From positions 78,965,601-79,029,600 of the forward strand of contig NC_072894.1 of the NCBI RefSeq assembly GCF_027943255.1: a DNA stretch of 64,000 nt. Direction: 5' to 3'. The stretch's first letter is position 1; the number at the start of each line of letters is the position of its first letter. Position numbers and translations under genes: made by a program. Origin of the DNA: Anastrepha obliqua (Eukaryota; Arthropoda; Insecta; Diptera; Tephritidae). Shown piece by piece: positions 34,166 to 44,229 of the stretch. The notes beneath the pieces were generated by a model. That model did not search any database. It was not told the DNA's origin and was given only the letters and a program-made list of their open reading frames with translations.

Positions 34166-34220
34166 TCAAGGTAACGACAAATGATCAAGGTAACGATAAA
34201 TGAGCAAGGTAACGACACAT
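34166..34220 (+). repeat. 19-bp tandem repeat, three units
   Basis: tcaaggtaacgacaaatga, tcaaggtaacgataaatga and gcaaggtaacgacacat follow each other head to tail at the end of segmental repeat copy 2. Confidence 0.85.
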
Positions 34221-35139
34221 TTTTTCGTGCGTGCAGCCGGCTAAATCGAATTATAAGACGTTATCACGTCAAAAAATATCTGACGTTTGAAGTCGGCTTA
34301 AAACTGAAGGTCCCTCCAAATAAATAAATATAAATAATATATATATAATAAAAATTGAAAAGAATACAATTATTTATATTATTGCTTCTGGGCGATGCTT
34401 ATAAATTTATTTGCTTACATTTCTTCAATTTTCAATCTGGCGTTTCTTCTCGTTGATAGGCAATGTCAATAAAATTAATGTTGTTGCCGAACTGTGTGTG
34501 TCACGACTGTGAAGTCAGTACTTGGCCTTTAGAAAGAAAAGACTTAATGTTAAACAGTTGCTACTCATTGCCTATTTGGTGCATGCGTACGTCGCCTATA
34601 GGAGCGCTAACTTCGTTTAATAAAAGTCACTACTCGTAGTAGCAATAGGTACTCGTACCATTTGTAGTTTCCGGAATCGGGTTTGTTTTTTCGGCACTTT
34701 TTGAAAATAAATTAATTCACAAACTTGTCATCTCAATTCCACGGTTTTAATTAGAATTTCCGAAAAAAAGTAGTAGCTTATTGCTTGTTAAATTTTAGTA
34801 ATATACAATAAAGTGCAAGTTTGAAGTTGGAAAATCTCGTTGGTTTTTTAGAATTTTTTCCTTTGACGGTATTGCACATTTTCTCCATATAACAAATGCA
34901 CTAAGTTTTTTCTGAAGATGTTCATATTTTCATTAAAAAAAAATTACGATAATTCACAAATTTTGTTTTGCTATCGTTTGTCACGGGCTGCAGAAATAAA
35001 TAGTCTAGACCATTCTCTGTTTTAATTTAACAAGGCTCAGATATTTTTTATAAGAAGCTTTTCTAAATGACGCGCAGATGTCAATTGAAATACTCGTGAT
35101 GGGCGCAGAATTTGCAGACAGAACGATGTAGCAACTATG
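34221..35139. other. No gene; contains ~110-bp repeat copy 2 of 3
   Basis: At about 34785-34910 the order taatatacaataaagtgcaa, gtttgaag, tttgacggtattgcacattt and tctccatataacaaatgc matches the repeats at 2096 and 54800. The rest is A+T-rich spacer. Confidence 0.45.
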
Positions 35140-35508
35140 ATTAGCTGATAAATGCGCAAAGGGCCGCAAAAGAGTAGGAGCAAAAAAATAAATATATGGT
35201 ATCTACTATAGGCTGGTTGAAAAGTTTTGAATGCAAAAAAAAAGAAAGAAGTGAATTATTAAATGAAATGGTTCCCCATAGCGTTTGTTTCAAGTTTATA
35301 AAGAGTTGATAGACGCCGGGAGCCAAATATAGTAAATACGGAGGATATTCAACAACTCGCACTTTAACGCATTTAGTCATCGCCAAAACACTTGAGTGAA
35401 CACGTAAATAGTCGTGTTGAAAAATAATTTTTTTCTTCTGTAAACTAAGGCAGTTTCCATTTTTTTTTTCATTTCCCATGATACATACGAGTATATGCGG
35501 TTTTAAAA
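35140..35508 (-). pseudogene. Mariner remnant, split by a Tigger insertion
   Basis: The minus strand shows KKIIFQHDYLRVHSSVLAMT (second catalytic D region), VEYPPYLLYLAPGVYQLFIN, where the third D is replaced, and LKQTLWG. Its right part is cut at 35508 by the TA of a Tigger element. Matching A+T-rich mariner-like sequence probably resumes after 36695. The left end near 35210 (ggctggttgaaaagtttt) may be the terminal repeat. Confidence 0.65.
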
Positions 35509-35510
35509 TA

Positions 35511-36693
35511 CAGTGCACTCGCGATAACTCGAACTAATTAAAACAGGCGCTGTTCGATTTATCAATTGAGTGTGCTATGTTAAAAAAACAGTCATCGATA
35601 TCGATTTTTTTCAATTAAATTTATTTATTTATTTACATATGGATATGAACATGAATATGTTTAAAATAATTAATTCGTTTCAATATTTTTCATCAAATAT
35701 TTGGCAGTCTTTGTGTCAGTTACACAAAAAAAGTCAGCTTTAACAGAAAAGTTAGGCCGAAAAGAAAGTTGTAATGTGTGTTTGTCTTTTCTTGCCTGCA
35801 GCAATGTTGAAGAGTGTTAACCTTTGCGGGGCTTACTTGTTCAGTTGTGGCCCACTGAATTACCTTATTGATAGAGCTAACTGCCCCCTCAGATGATATC
35901 CGCTCACATGTCTCAGTTGTGTTGTTAAACTCAGACTCAGAATCACTAGTTTCAATTATTACTTCTGTGTCGGTAAATTCGGAACCATCATTCCATTTGT
36001 TAACATCATAAAGCGTAAATTCGACCTGTAAATTATGTTTTTCATGTTATGTTCTTTCAAGATGAGTCCACTTATTGGGTAATTCTTTTTTCTTTGGGAC
36101 AGAAACCATTTGTATAAAGCGGCTTTCATTTTAGGAAACTCAGAAGCTTTTAAAGTTCTCCTCTTCCCAGGACCCAAAAACGTGTTGTTTACTGCTTTTA
36201 AAATTGCCTTGTCTTTCTTTTTTATAAGACTTATGGTGGACTTGGCTACCGAATATTCCTTCACTAGAGAAGTAAGACTACATCCACGTTTAATTTTGTT
36301 AAGGACTTCAGCCCTCTCTTTTAATGTTAAACACTTCAACCTTTTACGATCCATTACTCACATGCACTGATACACTACAAATGACTAATTTAAAGCAATT
36401 TGGTCAATGCAAGATGTTGTTCCCAGAAAACTAACGGGATATTAACGTCGAAATATTCATATGGACAATACACTAGTATACATATAATTTATATACATAT
36501 ACTATTACATATGTATGTATGTACAAAATGTACATGTTTGAAAAGAATGTGTGTATAAATAAATTTGTTTTTTTGTTCGAGTTATAGCGCTTTAATATTG
36601 TTCGAGTTACAAACTAGTCAATAGGGAAAAAAATGTGTTCGAGTTAGCACGTCGTTCGACTTAGCGGCTATTCGAGTTACCGCGAGTGCACTG
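35511..36693 (-). mobile_element. Tigger/pogo-type element, 1183 bp
   Basis: CAGTGCACTCGCGATAACTC at 35511 and, inward from 36693, CAGTGCACTCGCGGTAACTC are inverted ends with one mismatch in the first 20 bp. TA flanks both sides. Short sub-terminal cgagtta repeats follow inside the right end. The element encodes only the DNA-binding front of a CENP-B-like transposase, so it is an internally deleted, non-autonomous copy. Confidence 0.9.
35959..36354 (-). pseudogene. CENP-B/Tigger N-terminal DNA-binding fragment
   Basis: 131 codons from ATG 36354: MDRKRLKCLTLKERAEVLNK, then a psq-type HTH with KGCSLT/RGCSLTSLVKEYSVAKST and SLIKKKDKAILKAV, followed by a second, CENP-B-type segment ASEFPKMKAALYKWFLSQRK and YPISGLILKE. 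The DDE catalytic domain is completely missing. After about residue 105 the frame continues as unrelated sequence. The open frame suggests a fairly young deletion. It may still bind the ends of relatives, but that is inference. Confidence 0.85.
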
Positions 36694-36921
36694 TAACGCG
36701 ACCTGGAGAAATTAAGCGGAAATATTTTATCAGCAACCAGAGTATCACCTTGATCAAAAAGCTACGTTCTAAAGGTGACGCTTAAAAAAGTTTAAAACTG
36801 TTTTTAATTTGTTTTTGTATACTCGCACACTGGTTTATGATAGAAGGTATAAACTATTATTGCTGATCGTGCTGAAATACATTGTTTGTGATGAAATGTT
36901 GAAATGTTGGATAAATGCTTA

Positions 36922-37035
36922 ACGGCCGCCTAAGTCGAATGATTGGTGCGTGACTATCATTCGGAAGTGCTAGAAAAAGTTTTCTAATAGCGGTCGCCCC
37001 TCGACAGGCAATGCCAAGTCTCCGAGTGTATTTCT
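36922..37035 (+). mobile_element. tRNA-like SINE, short copy
   Basis: Head acggccgcctaagtcgaatg, attggtgcgtgactatcatt cgg, directly joined to body tagaaaaagttttctaatag, cggtcgcccctcgacaggca and ccgagtgtatttct. The B-box part of the head is deleted. It lies just left of a mariner copy. Confidence 0.8.
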
Positions 37036-37089
37036 ATAATTTGTTTTCTGGATTGTTGGTTAGAGCGTGATCTGCCAATTACTAGTAGC

Positions 37090-38068
37090 TTGTTTTTGGC
37101 ATTTAATTATATCAGTCAACCGCAGGTGTGCTCTGCGATTTTCACTATGTACAAAAATATCCAACAAAGAATTTGTATAAAATTTTGTGTTTTGAACGGG
37201 ATTTTGAGTGCCGGGATTTGCAGTAAGCTTATAACGATTGTGCCTTATCAGAAACAGGGCTTTGCGAATGGTATAAGGCTATTGGGGGTTGAGAAGTCGT
37301 GGAAGATTTGCCTCGATCTGGTCGCCCACCAAAGTCTTCAACAGAAAAACCACCATTTAAGTTTGAGGGAGGTAGAGCGTGACCTTAGCGTATCTCACCA
37401 TCAATTGGGCATGAGATGCGTGACTGCTTCACTCGTTCCAAGAGAGTTGAATTTCCTTCAAAAAATTCAGCGGAAGAAGGTGGCTGAAGACATGCTTGCG
37501 CAAGTGAATTCGGACCTAATGTTTATCCAGCGCATCCGAATCCCAAAAAACCTCGTCAAAGTCGGTTAAAGTCAAAAGTGAAAGTCATGCTACTCGTTTT
37601 CTTTGATTATCATGGTGTTGTGCACTTCGAATTCGTTCCAAATGGTTCTAGGCTAAATAAAGAATTTATTTGGAAGTCATGCGTCGTTTGAGAGAGAATG
37701 TGCGTAGGAATCGGCCCACTTTGTGGTAAGAAAGCTCATGGATCAAATATCATCGAACATATTCATCGAACCGTATTCATCGGATTAAGCCACCTGTGAC
37801 TTTTTCTATTTTCCAAAACTTAAATTGCCACTCCGCGGACGCAGCTTTGAGTCGATAGAGGCCATTAAGGAGAATGCGTTGAAGGAGCTGAAGAAGTTCT
37901 CTTCAAACGCGCTTAAAAGGTGCTTTGATGGCTGGACTAATCCGTGGTATATGTTTATTGCTTCGAATGGAGCCTTATTTTGAAGGTGACAAAATAAATG
38001 TTGATGATTAAACAATTATTTTGCGTTTTGTTGAACAAGTCCCGGTCCTTTTTTTGACAGAATGTATT
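37090..38068 (+). pseudogene. Mariner (DD34D) pseudogene
   Basis: From ATG 37147: MYKNIQQRICIKFCVLNGIL, the typical start of one large insect mariner group, then LSLREVERDLSVSHHQLGMR, LVPRELNFLQKIQRKKVAED, and after a frame change VKVMLLVFFDYHGVVHFEFV. The C terminus near 37810-37980 reads IKENALKELKKFSSNALKRC and FDGWTNPWYMFIASNGALF. The segments with the first and second catalytic D are deleted or unreadable, and several stops occur. The right end is near gaacaagtcccggtcctttt (38033). Confidence 0.85.
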
Positions 38069-38214
38069 ATATGTGATATAAAACATTTTTTTTTATTATA
38101 CTTATATATTAGTGTGAAATGTCACCTTAACAACGAGCATAAATTCGATACTTGACGAGATATCGATCACTACAGCGATCTACCGAGAAAGATCTGTTTT
38201 TCCCCAAACTAATA

Positions 38215-38553
38215 TACAAGGTGAAGTCCAAAATAAACAAGACTGACAAACAAGACAAACAATGAAGCGAAGTTATTGCGTCTAAGGTGTCAGTACGTTG
38301 GAGTCATCATGCAATCGTCATCATCGAGCCACTATTGGGACTGATTTTTTGACTAGAAATCGCATATTAGCCATCAATCACTCACCATATTCGCCTGAAG
38401 GACATTCCGGTCAATGACCTAAAACACTCTTTCGAAAAGCTTTTATATCACGCAAAACAGTGTATTGACGCCAGGTGGGACTATTTTGAATAAATAAACT
38501 CGAAGTTATCAAAACAAAGCTCCTGTCGTTTCTATTTTGGATTTCAGCTTGTA
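38215..38553 (+). mobile_element. Miniature mariner, 339 bp
   Basis: TACAAGGTGAAGTCCAAAAT at 38215 and, inward from 38553, TACAAGCTGAAATCCAAAAT form inverted ends flanked by TA. The interior keeps a scrap of transposase C terminus, read in shifting frames as LKDIPVND, SFEKLLYHAKQCIDARWDYF E. The rest of a ~1.3 kb element is deleted. Confidence 0.8.
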
Positions 38554-39227
38554 TATATAAATGCTTATTTATTTAGAGGTTAATAGTGGTAGTATTCAAT
38601 ACTTTTCAATCAACCCGTATGTTGTTCACACCATGGCAAAATTAATAATTACTGGTCAAATGATGACAATTAAGTCAACGTATTTTTTATTTTTTTTAAC
38701 AACCCATCCTTTAACAAAACACCCCTTACATAAAATATCTACACGTGCATGTTTATGTACGGTTTTATATTTCCTTCTCATAAATACACGCCTACATGAG
38801 ATATCTTGCGCTTCGTGTTTGAGAATATACTGATGTACACACATACACACATACATACATATAAACTTACGCATGTATTAATTTGGAAGGTCATACTTGT
38901 GCAACTATTGTAGAATACGCTATAATATTTATATACTCGTAAATTTACCACACACTATATCCCTAAAGCTAAATACACACCAGGCAACCGTTGCAGCAAC
39001 TCGGCCATGTTGAAGCAACCGTTGCCTCGTGTGTAGCTGTGTTGCCAAATGATTTTCGTGTTGCTGCAACCGTTGCCTGAAATATCAAATAAATTTGATT
39101 TTTGGGATAGGTTGCTGCAACCGTTGCTTCGTGTGTATCATTGTTTACTGCTTTTACTCGTTCAGTTCGTTGAACACAAGCAAAGAAGAAGGTTCGTGCG
39201 GAGTAAAATAAAGTGAAAAAGGAAAAA

Positions 39228-39395
39228 ATGGCAATTGAAAATAATGAAAATTATGTTAATTTTATTAACGAATATAAAAATTTGAGAGAGCTGTGGGATA
39301 TAAGTAGTGAAAAATATAAAAATAAAAATTTTAGAAAAAAAGCATACGAACAATTAAAAAATGAATACAATAAAATTGATAAACATTTCAAGTCC
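39228..39395 (+). pseudogene. MADF-domain protein fragment of PIF/Harbinger
   Basis: From ATG 39228: MAIENNENYVNFINEYKNLR then ELWDISSEKYKNKNFRKKAY and EQLKNEYNK. This is the start of a MADF domain (FI..Y.....LWD....YKN...+..AY..L), found in the second protein of PIF/Harbinger elements. It helps the transposase reach DNA in characterised relatives. It is cut after about 55 residues by the internal deletion and then reads the reverse of the transposase gene. Confidence 0.75.
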
Positions 39396-39741
39396 GCAAA
39401 AGCGTTTCCTGTTGCAAGATACCGCAAAGTTATTGCGAGTTTAATTTCTGCTGATATTGCCTCTCTCATTATGGTATCTTGTTTCGTTAATTTGGCCTTT
39501 ACAAAGTCCAACAATTTTCTAAACAGGGCTTCGTCCATCCTCATGTAATTTTTATAGTCCGCTGGCTCATTTTCCTTCAGTTCTTTCAGCAGCCTCTCGT
39601 TCGAAAATTCGATTTTTTTAAAAGCCAATTTTTGGACCAGATTTTTTTTCTCTTCTTTTGTTGCATCTCTTCTTCCTCATTTTCGTACAAAAGTTCGCCA
39701 ATTATAATAAGAGAAGTAATTTTACGCATTTCGTCGATCAT
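39396..39741 (-). pseudogene. HARBI1-type transposase N-terminal fragment
   Basis: From ATG 39741: MIDEMRKITSLIIIGELLYE, NEEEEMQQKKRKKIWSKNWL. A one-base shift in an A run near 39615 then leads into NERLLKELKENEPADYKNYM, RMDEALFRKLLDFVKAKLTK, QDTIMREAISAEIKLAITLR and YLATGNAF. This is the helical region before the DDE nuclease domain of HARBI1-like proteins. All catalytic residues are lost at the deletion junction. Confidence 0.85.
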
Positions 39742-39903
39742 TTAAAAAATTTAATTTTACGTATCTTCCGCTTGTACCTTTCCTGCACCACAGTTGTACA
39801 CAATACTGAGATTGAAGCAACGGTTGCAACGTGTTTCTTAAACAAAGGCAACACGTTGCTGCAACCGTTGCTTCAACGGTTGCCTGGTGTGTATTTAGCT
39901 TAA

Positions 39904-41309
39904 GACTATGGTGTTGACGATGATTGAAATCTGAAAAACGATGCACGTTTCAGTAGCAAAGGAAAAAAAGAGAGCAGATGACCTCACACACTACGAATAC
40001 GCTATTAATATTACGTAAATGCATGTGCATGTGGGCATGAACAAATAAAATGCATGCTAGCACAGACAAGGACGTACGGTGTCTTGCGCGAATGGTAATG
40101 ATGCACCAAAAAGGTGTGAAGGACGCGCAGGATGATAATCATAATGATAGTAATGGCCGTCAAATGCTATAGAGGAATGCAATAATAAAAATGGTTAACG
40201 AAACAACCTAAAACAAAAAAAAAAAAATGCAATGACGATGCGATCTTTTCAAGTTGAGTATACGGATGATGGAATACTTGAAATGAATGCTAGAGATGAA
40301 TAAAATGTGAATAGAAATGAGTGGTTGGATGATTGAGGGCAAAACAAAAAAAAAAAACAAAAAGAAAAGTTGAAGCTATGCACAATATTCTGAGCAGATA
40401 AGCACAAACAGGCAAGCAAGGTAGGCAAGTACAAGCAAGTAGGCAGGCAGCAATAAAGCACAGCACAGCATAGCACAGAACATATATGTATGTATACATA
40501 TGTATGTAGTAAAAAGATGACGGCAAACAGCAAATGGAGATGGTAAAAAAGTGGTAAGACAATTACGGTTAACTGTGAGTGAGTGTGCGTGTGTGCATGT
40601 GTGTTTATGTAGTTGCGTTGAATGGCAAGTGACTATATTAAACTATATAATGTGGATCTAATTATAATTTTTAATTTTTTTTTCACTAAAATAGTAAAAT
40701 ATGTGGGGAAAATATGTCAGAAATTAATTAAGCCAAAATTAGTGACTACGATGAGAACGACAAAAAACTGAAAAAATTGCGGTAGTTATTTATATAAATT
40801 AAATGTAAAAAATGAATGAAAAACATTAATGGTTGCCCAATGGAGTTATTAAAATGAGTGGTGCTCATGTGACAGTGATGATGTTTCGAAAAGGTAACAC
40901 ATTTTAGCAAAGTATGACAACATTTGCAAAAATGTTGGTAGCAGGGAGTGTGGGTTGGTAAAAGTACGCTAGACGCTAAGCGGCATGCAACAAACCAAAA
41001 CACAACGAAATCGTTTTCTTTTTTTCTTTGTAGCCAATTTTTTGGAATTCACGCCATAAACTAATGTCAAACTAAGTTAAAATTTAAATTAAATCTATAA
41101 ATTTTTTAGTATGAAAGTGCAGGGTATCCGTTGAATTGTTGTTTTAGTTTAGTAATTTTTGTCTACTATTTGCGAATGTGAAGGAAAGGAAAACAAAAAA
41201 CAAAAATTAAATTATAAATATCACGAAACTATAGCCTTGCATTTAGCTTTCTCACAGAATTTTCAGTATTTTTTTTTCAATGGTTTTTGTTTGTAAGTCA
41301 CACGCACTC
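39904..41309 (-). other. Region downstream of the shep stop; no coding
   Basis: Immediately downstream (minus strand) of the last shep coding exon. If the donor at 41312 is used, this is mostly intron. If not, it is 3' UTR. A strong acceptor-like tract (minus: TTTTTTTTGTTTTAG at about 40212-40226) is present. The open frames 40249-40562 and 40746-41003 are not recognisable. Confidence 0.45.
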
Positions 41310-41315
41310 ACCTCG
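41302..41315 (-). promoter_or_regulatory. shep: Consensus 5' splice site 11 nt after shep stop
   Basis: After TAG (41325-41323) the minus strand reads GTCATCGCGAG then GTGAGTGCG, a near-perfect donor (GAG/GTGAGT) with the cut after 41312. It implies that the stop lies in a penultimate exon and that the 3' UTR is spliced to sequence further left. The distance of 11 nt is far below the length that triggers nonsense-mediated decay. Confidence 0.6.
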
Positions 41316-41322
41316 CGATGAC

Positions 41323-41463
41323 CTATTTGGGAGCGGCTGGATGTGGATACTGTGTATATGCCTCATCGGGTGATGCAGCTGTGCTAGCCTGTTCGGAATC
41401 TGTCATTGGCATTGTTGGAATAATTGTTGGTTGTGCATAATATGGATAAGTTGGACTAATATA
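41323..41463 (-). CDS. shep: shep last coding exon
   Basis: Encodes [46 protein letters not shown] and a TAG stop. It matches from memory the C terminus of fly Alan shepard. The acceptor is CATCATTACAG/TAT at 41464. A second acceptor TTTTTTTATAG lies 21 nt upstream (exon start 41484) and would add NFSPSLQ in frame. The 691-bp intron to the previous exon has a GTAAGT donor at 42154. The phase is 0 on both sides. The region is proline/serine-rich, has no domain and probably serves protein contacts. Confidence 0.9.
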   Translation of the reverse strand, partial: YISPTYPYYAQPTIIPTMPMTDSEQASTAASPDEAYTQYPHPAAPK

Positions 41464-42154
41464 CTGTAATGATGGAGAGAAATTCTATAAAAAAATCAAA
41501 TAAAGAAAGAAAAACAAATTTCATATTTAACGGTTAATATTCACTTATTAATGGCCAGAACGATGATGATGCGTAGATATTTTCGTTTGATTTAGAGATT
41601 TCAATTGTTTGTACATATATACAAAATTTGTGTATGGAAATGGGCAAAGGATTAGGTGGGTGGTACATATGAAAATAAAAAAAATCTAAATTACCAACAT
41701 ACATATTTGTATTACAGAATATATTTATTATTATTTGAAAAAAAAAAAATAGTATACTTTCACACCGCCATGAGTGTGAGAACAACAAACATTTTGTGGA
41801 AAAAAATAAATATTTAGTAACAAATTGAAAATATGTGCACGGAATCTCGCAAAACGTGGTGCTTTGTACGAAAGTGTGTTGTTGGACCAAGTAATATTTA
41901 CATACATAAAATTGTAGGCAAACTTCGTGACACAATCAAAATTGCATTGTGTGAAAAAAAAAAATCAAATCTTTCATTGTGGAAATTTTCAGCAAAAGAA
42001 AGCAATCGCTGTACCATAAGTTACCCTCAATGCATGATATATTGCATCCTATTCATGAGTAAAAATGATGATTCTAAAATGAGTGCATTTTCTGTAAAAT
42101 GTTAGTCTACAACCTACTCACTTATATCTGATAGTAAATGTATTTTATACTTAC

Positions 42155-42319
42155 GGAATTGCCAATTTGTAGTGTTGCTAGTTGTGGAACCATTGGTCCA
42201 TATGGCACAGACGGATCACCACTGACCATCATCGAGATACCACGTGGTTGCACCTGATTGACAGCGTCCGGTTTGTAAGAGGCAACTCCCAACTGTGGGG
42301 CAGCAGCCATTTGCATGTA
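42155..42319 (-). CDS. shep: shep internal exon (C-terminal region)
   Basis: 165 nt, 55 codons, phase 0 at both ends: [55 protein letters not shown]. The acceptor is TTTACTTTACAG and the donor TTCC/GTAAGT. Near-identical in content to the fly Shep protein as I recall it. The 5.4 kb intron to its right is filled with transposons, the nearest about 120 bp from this acceptor. Confidence 0.92.
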
Positions 42320-42440
42320 CTGTAAAGTAAAAAAAAAAAAAATATTGTAAAAAATCATTAAGAATAGATTTATACGAGTTAAAAGAGTTTTATATTTTAT
42401 ATTGGAAGTACCGCCAAAGACAATAGTGAAACTCACTGAC

Positions 42441-42639
42441 ACAGGTGGCGCAAAATGAATCATCAGTTTTTTTTTAATAACTCTTTTACTAAATAAAACA
42501 AAAATGATTTTGTGTGATGTAAATCTTTAATTTGATCTTCACTCCTGCCAGTTCACAAGTGTAAAATATGATTGACGTACGACGCTATTTGTAAAAATTA
42601 TAAATCTTCCGAAAGGGTGATTAATTTCGCGCCACTTTG
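42441..42639. mobile_element. ~200-bp MITE with GTGGCGC ends
   Basis: AGGTGGCGCAAAATGAATCA at 42443 and, inward from 42639, AAGTGGCGCGAAATTAATCA are inverted ends. The interior is A+T-rich and non-coding. The same end motif, GGTTGGCGCAAAATTAATCA, starts the DD41D-like remnant at 63221, so this could be its miniature form. It lies in a shep intron. Confidence 0.65.
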
Positions 42640-42948
42640 TACAAACAAACCGCCATCATGGCAAAGGCCAATTATGCTGGCAACAAAACCACAAAATGTA
42701 TACACGTATTCGTATATTTGCACCATTTAATAGCGAATTTCCCTCATTTGCAACAAAACAGTCTCGTTTAAAAAAACCCGGTAGACCTGTGTTAGTCGAT
42801 ATTCGATTTTAATATTTCGCCAATCTTGTTTAAGGGGACAGATACCTGTAAAATTTGGAATTTTTTTTTTTCATGTAAAATGTTAATAGTATAATCCTTT
42901 ATGAATATGTCAAAAAAAATTTAGACGGTAATTTAAGTATTTCTTATA

Positions 42949-44229
42949 AAGGGTGGTGAAATTTCAAGGGCCGATGTTGCGTGTGAACCACACGTAAACG
43001 TCTAGTTTTTTTCTGCATTTCATTTGACATTTGTCAATTTCATACTAACTCAATTTGAACCATGGAAAGTTACACAATCGAGCAACGCGTTAAAGTTATT
43101 CAGGCTTATTATGAAAACGGGCGTTCAAATCAAAATGAATATCGCCCACTTTGTGATTTTTTCGGTCAATTTAATCGTCCAAATGTGCGCACAATCGGAA
43201 AAAATGTGCAAAAGTTTGAGTAAACCGTGTCTGTAGGAGATGTAAAAACACCAGTGCATGCTCGTACGGCTCGTACTGCAGAAAATATTGCAGCTGTTCG
43301 CGATAGTGTGGTTGAAGAGCCGTCCACCTCAACTCGTCGTCGTGCCCAACAATTGCACCTCTCACGCTCGTCGTTGATGAACATTAGCATAAGGACTTGC
43401 ATTTACATGCTTACAAGGTGCAATTGACTCAAGAACTAAAGCCTCTTCGCCATTTCAAGCGTCATCAATGGTCAGAATGGTGGCAGGAAATGGCAACAGT
43501 GAATGACTAATTTTCGAAGAAAATCATCTTCAGCGATGAGGCACATTTTAACCTCAGTGGATTCGTCAATAAGCAGAATTGCCGCATTTGGGCGATGATA
43601 ATCCAAGAGTGATTGCTAAAAAACCAATGCACTCACAAAGAGTGACAGTTTGGTGCGGTTTATGGGCCGGCGGCATCATTGGGCCGTATTTTTTCCAAAA
43701 TGAGGCCGGTCAGGCAGTTACTGTGAATAGTTTTCGCTATTGTGAGATGATAACGAACTTTTTATGGCCCGAATTGGAAGATATGGATGTGGACGATATG
43801 TGGTTTCAACAGGACGGTGCCACTTGTCACACAGCTAACGAAACAATGGCTACTTTGCGCGAAAAATTTGATGACCGAATAATCTCACGTCGCGGCTATG
43901 TCAATTGGTGATGGTGGTGTCATGTGATTTGACACCATTGGACTTCTTTATTTGGGGTTATTTGAAAGAAAAGGTGTACGTCGATAAGCCAGCAATAATT
44001 CAAGAGCTAAAGGATGAGATAATTCGGCAAATCAACGGTATAGAACTTCAATTATGCCTCAGCGTCATCGAAAATTTGGACCATCGGATGGAGGAGTGCC
44101 GCAGATATTTTGTTCCATACGTAATTCAGCCATACCAATATTATCATAATAAACAGAAATGACAATAATTTTCTAAAAAATTGTATTGTATTCAAAATCA
44201 ACACCGACATTTGAAACTTAACCACCCTT
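42949..44229 (+). mobile_element. DD41D element family C, near full length
   Basis: Ends AAGGGTGGTGAAATTTCAA and, inward from the right, AAGGGTGGTTAAGTTTCAA lie at TA duplications. The frame starts at 43062 with MESYTIEQRVKVIQAYYENG, the DUF4817-type HTH. A linker with stops near 43221, 43389 and 43509 follows, then KIIFSDEAHFNLSGFVNKQN (first D). At 1281 bp it is the most complete element of its group here, but dead through stops and frameshifts. It is nested in the TTAA element. Confidence 0.9.
43525..44162 (+). pseudogene. DD41D transposase catalytic region, frameshifted
   Basis: The first part has KIIFSDEAHFNLSGFVNK, then VWCGLWAGGIIGPYFFQNEA, FLWPELEDMDVDDMWF and FQQDGATCHTANETMATLRE. 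A frame break at about 43575 and a second at about 43905, where the PPR stretch before CDLTPLDFF is replaced by gatggtggtg-like sequence, separate it from SCDLTPLDFFIWGYLKEKVY and the C terminus at 44162 (YHNKQK). All three aspartates survive, but in different frames. Confidence 0.85.

Larger units (their letters stand above)
38967..39900. mobile_element. PIF/Harbinger element, 934 bp internal-deletion copy
   Basis: AGCTAAATACACACCAGGCA at 38967 and its inverse ending at 39900 are perfect over at least 27 bp, followed by many GCAACCGTTG repeats in both orientations. TAA flanks both ends, matching the 3-bp TWA duplication of this superfamily. The element holds the front ends of two convergent genes, a MADF/Myb-type protein on plus and a HARBI1-type transposase on minus, fused tail to tail by a deletion near 39390-39400. 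Confidence 0.9.

Noticed and set aside
40249..40562. Cys/Leu-rich minus frames next to the shep stop
   Set aside because: Two registers are open at once and read microsatellite-like sequence; more likely UTR or intron.
43166..43402. Minus-strand frames of 64-78 codons
   Set aside because: Antisense shadows of the DD41D linker region on the plus strand.
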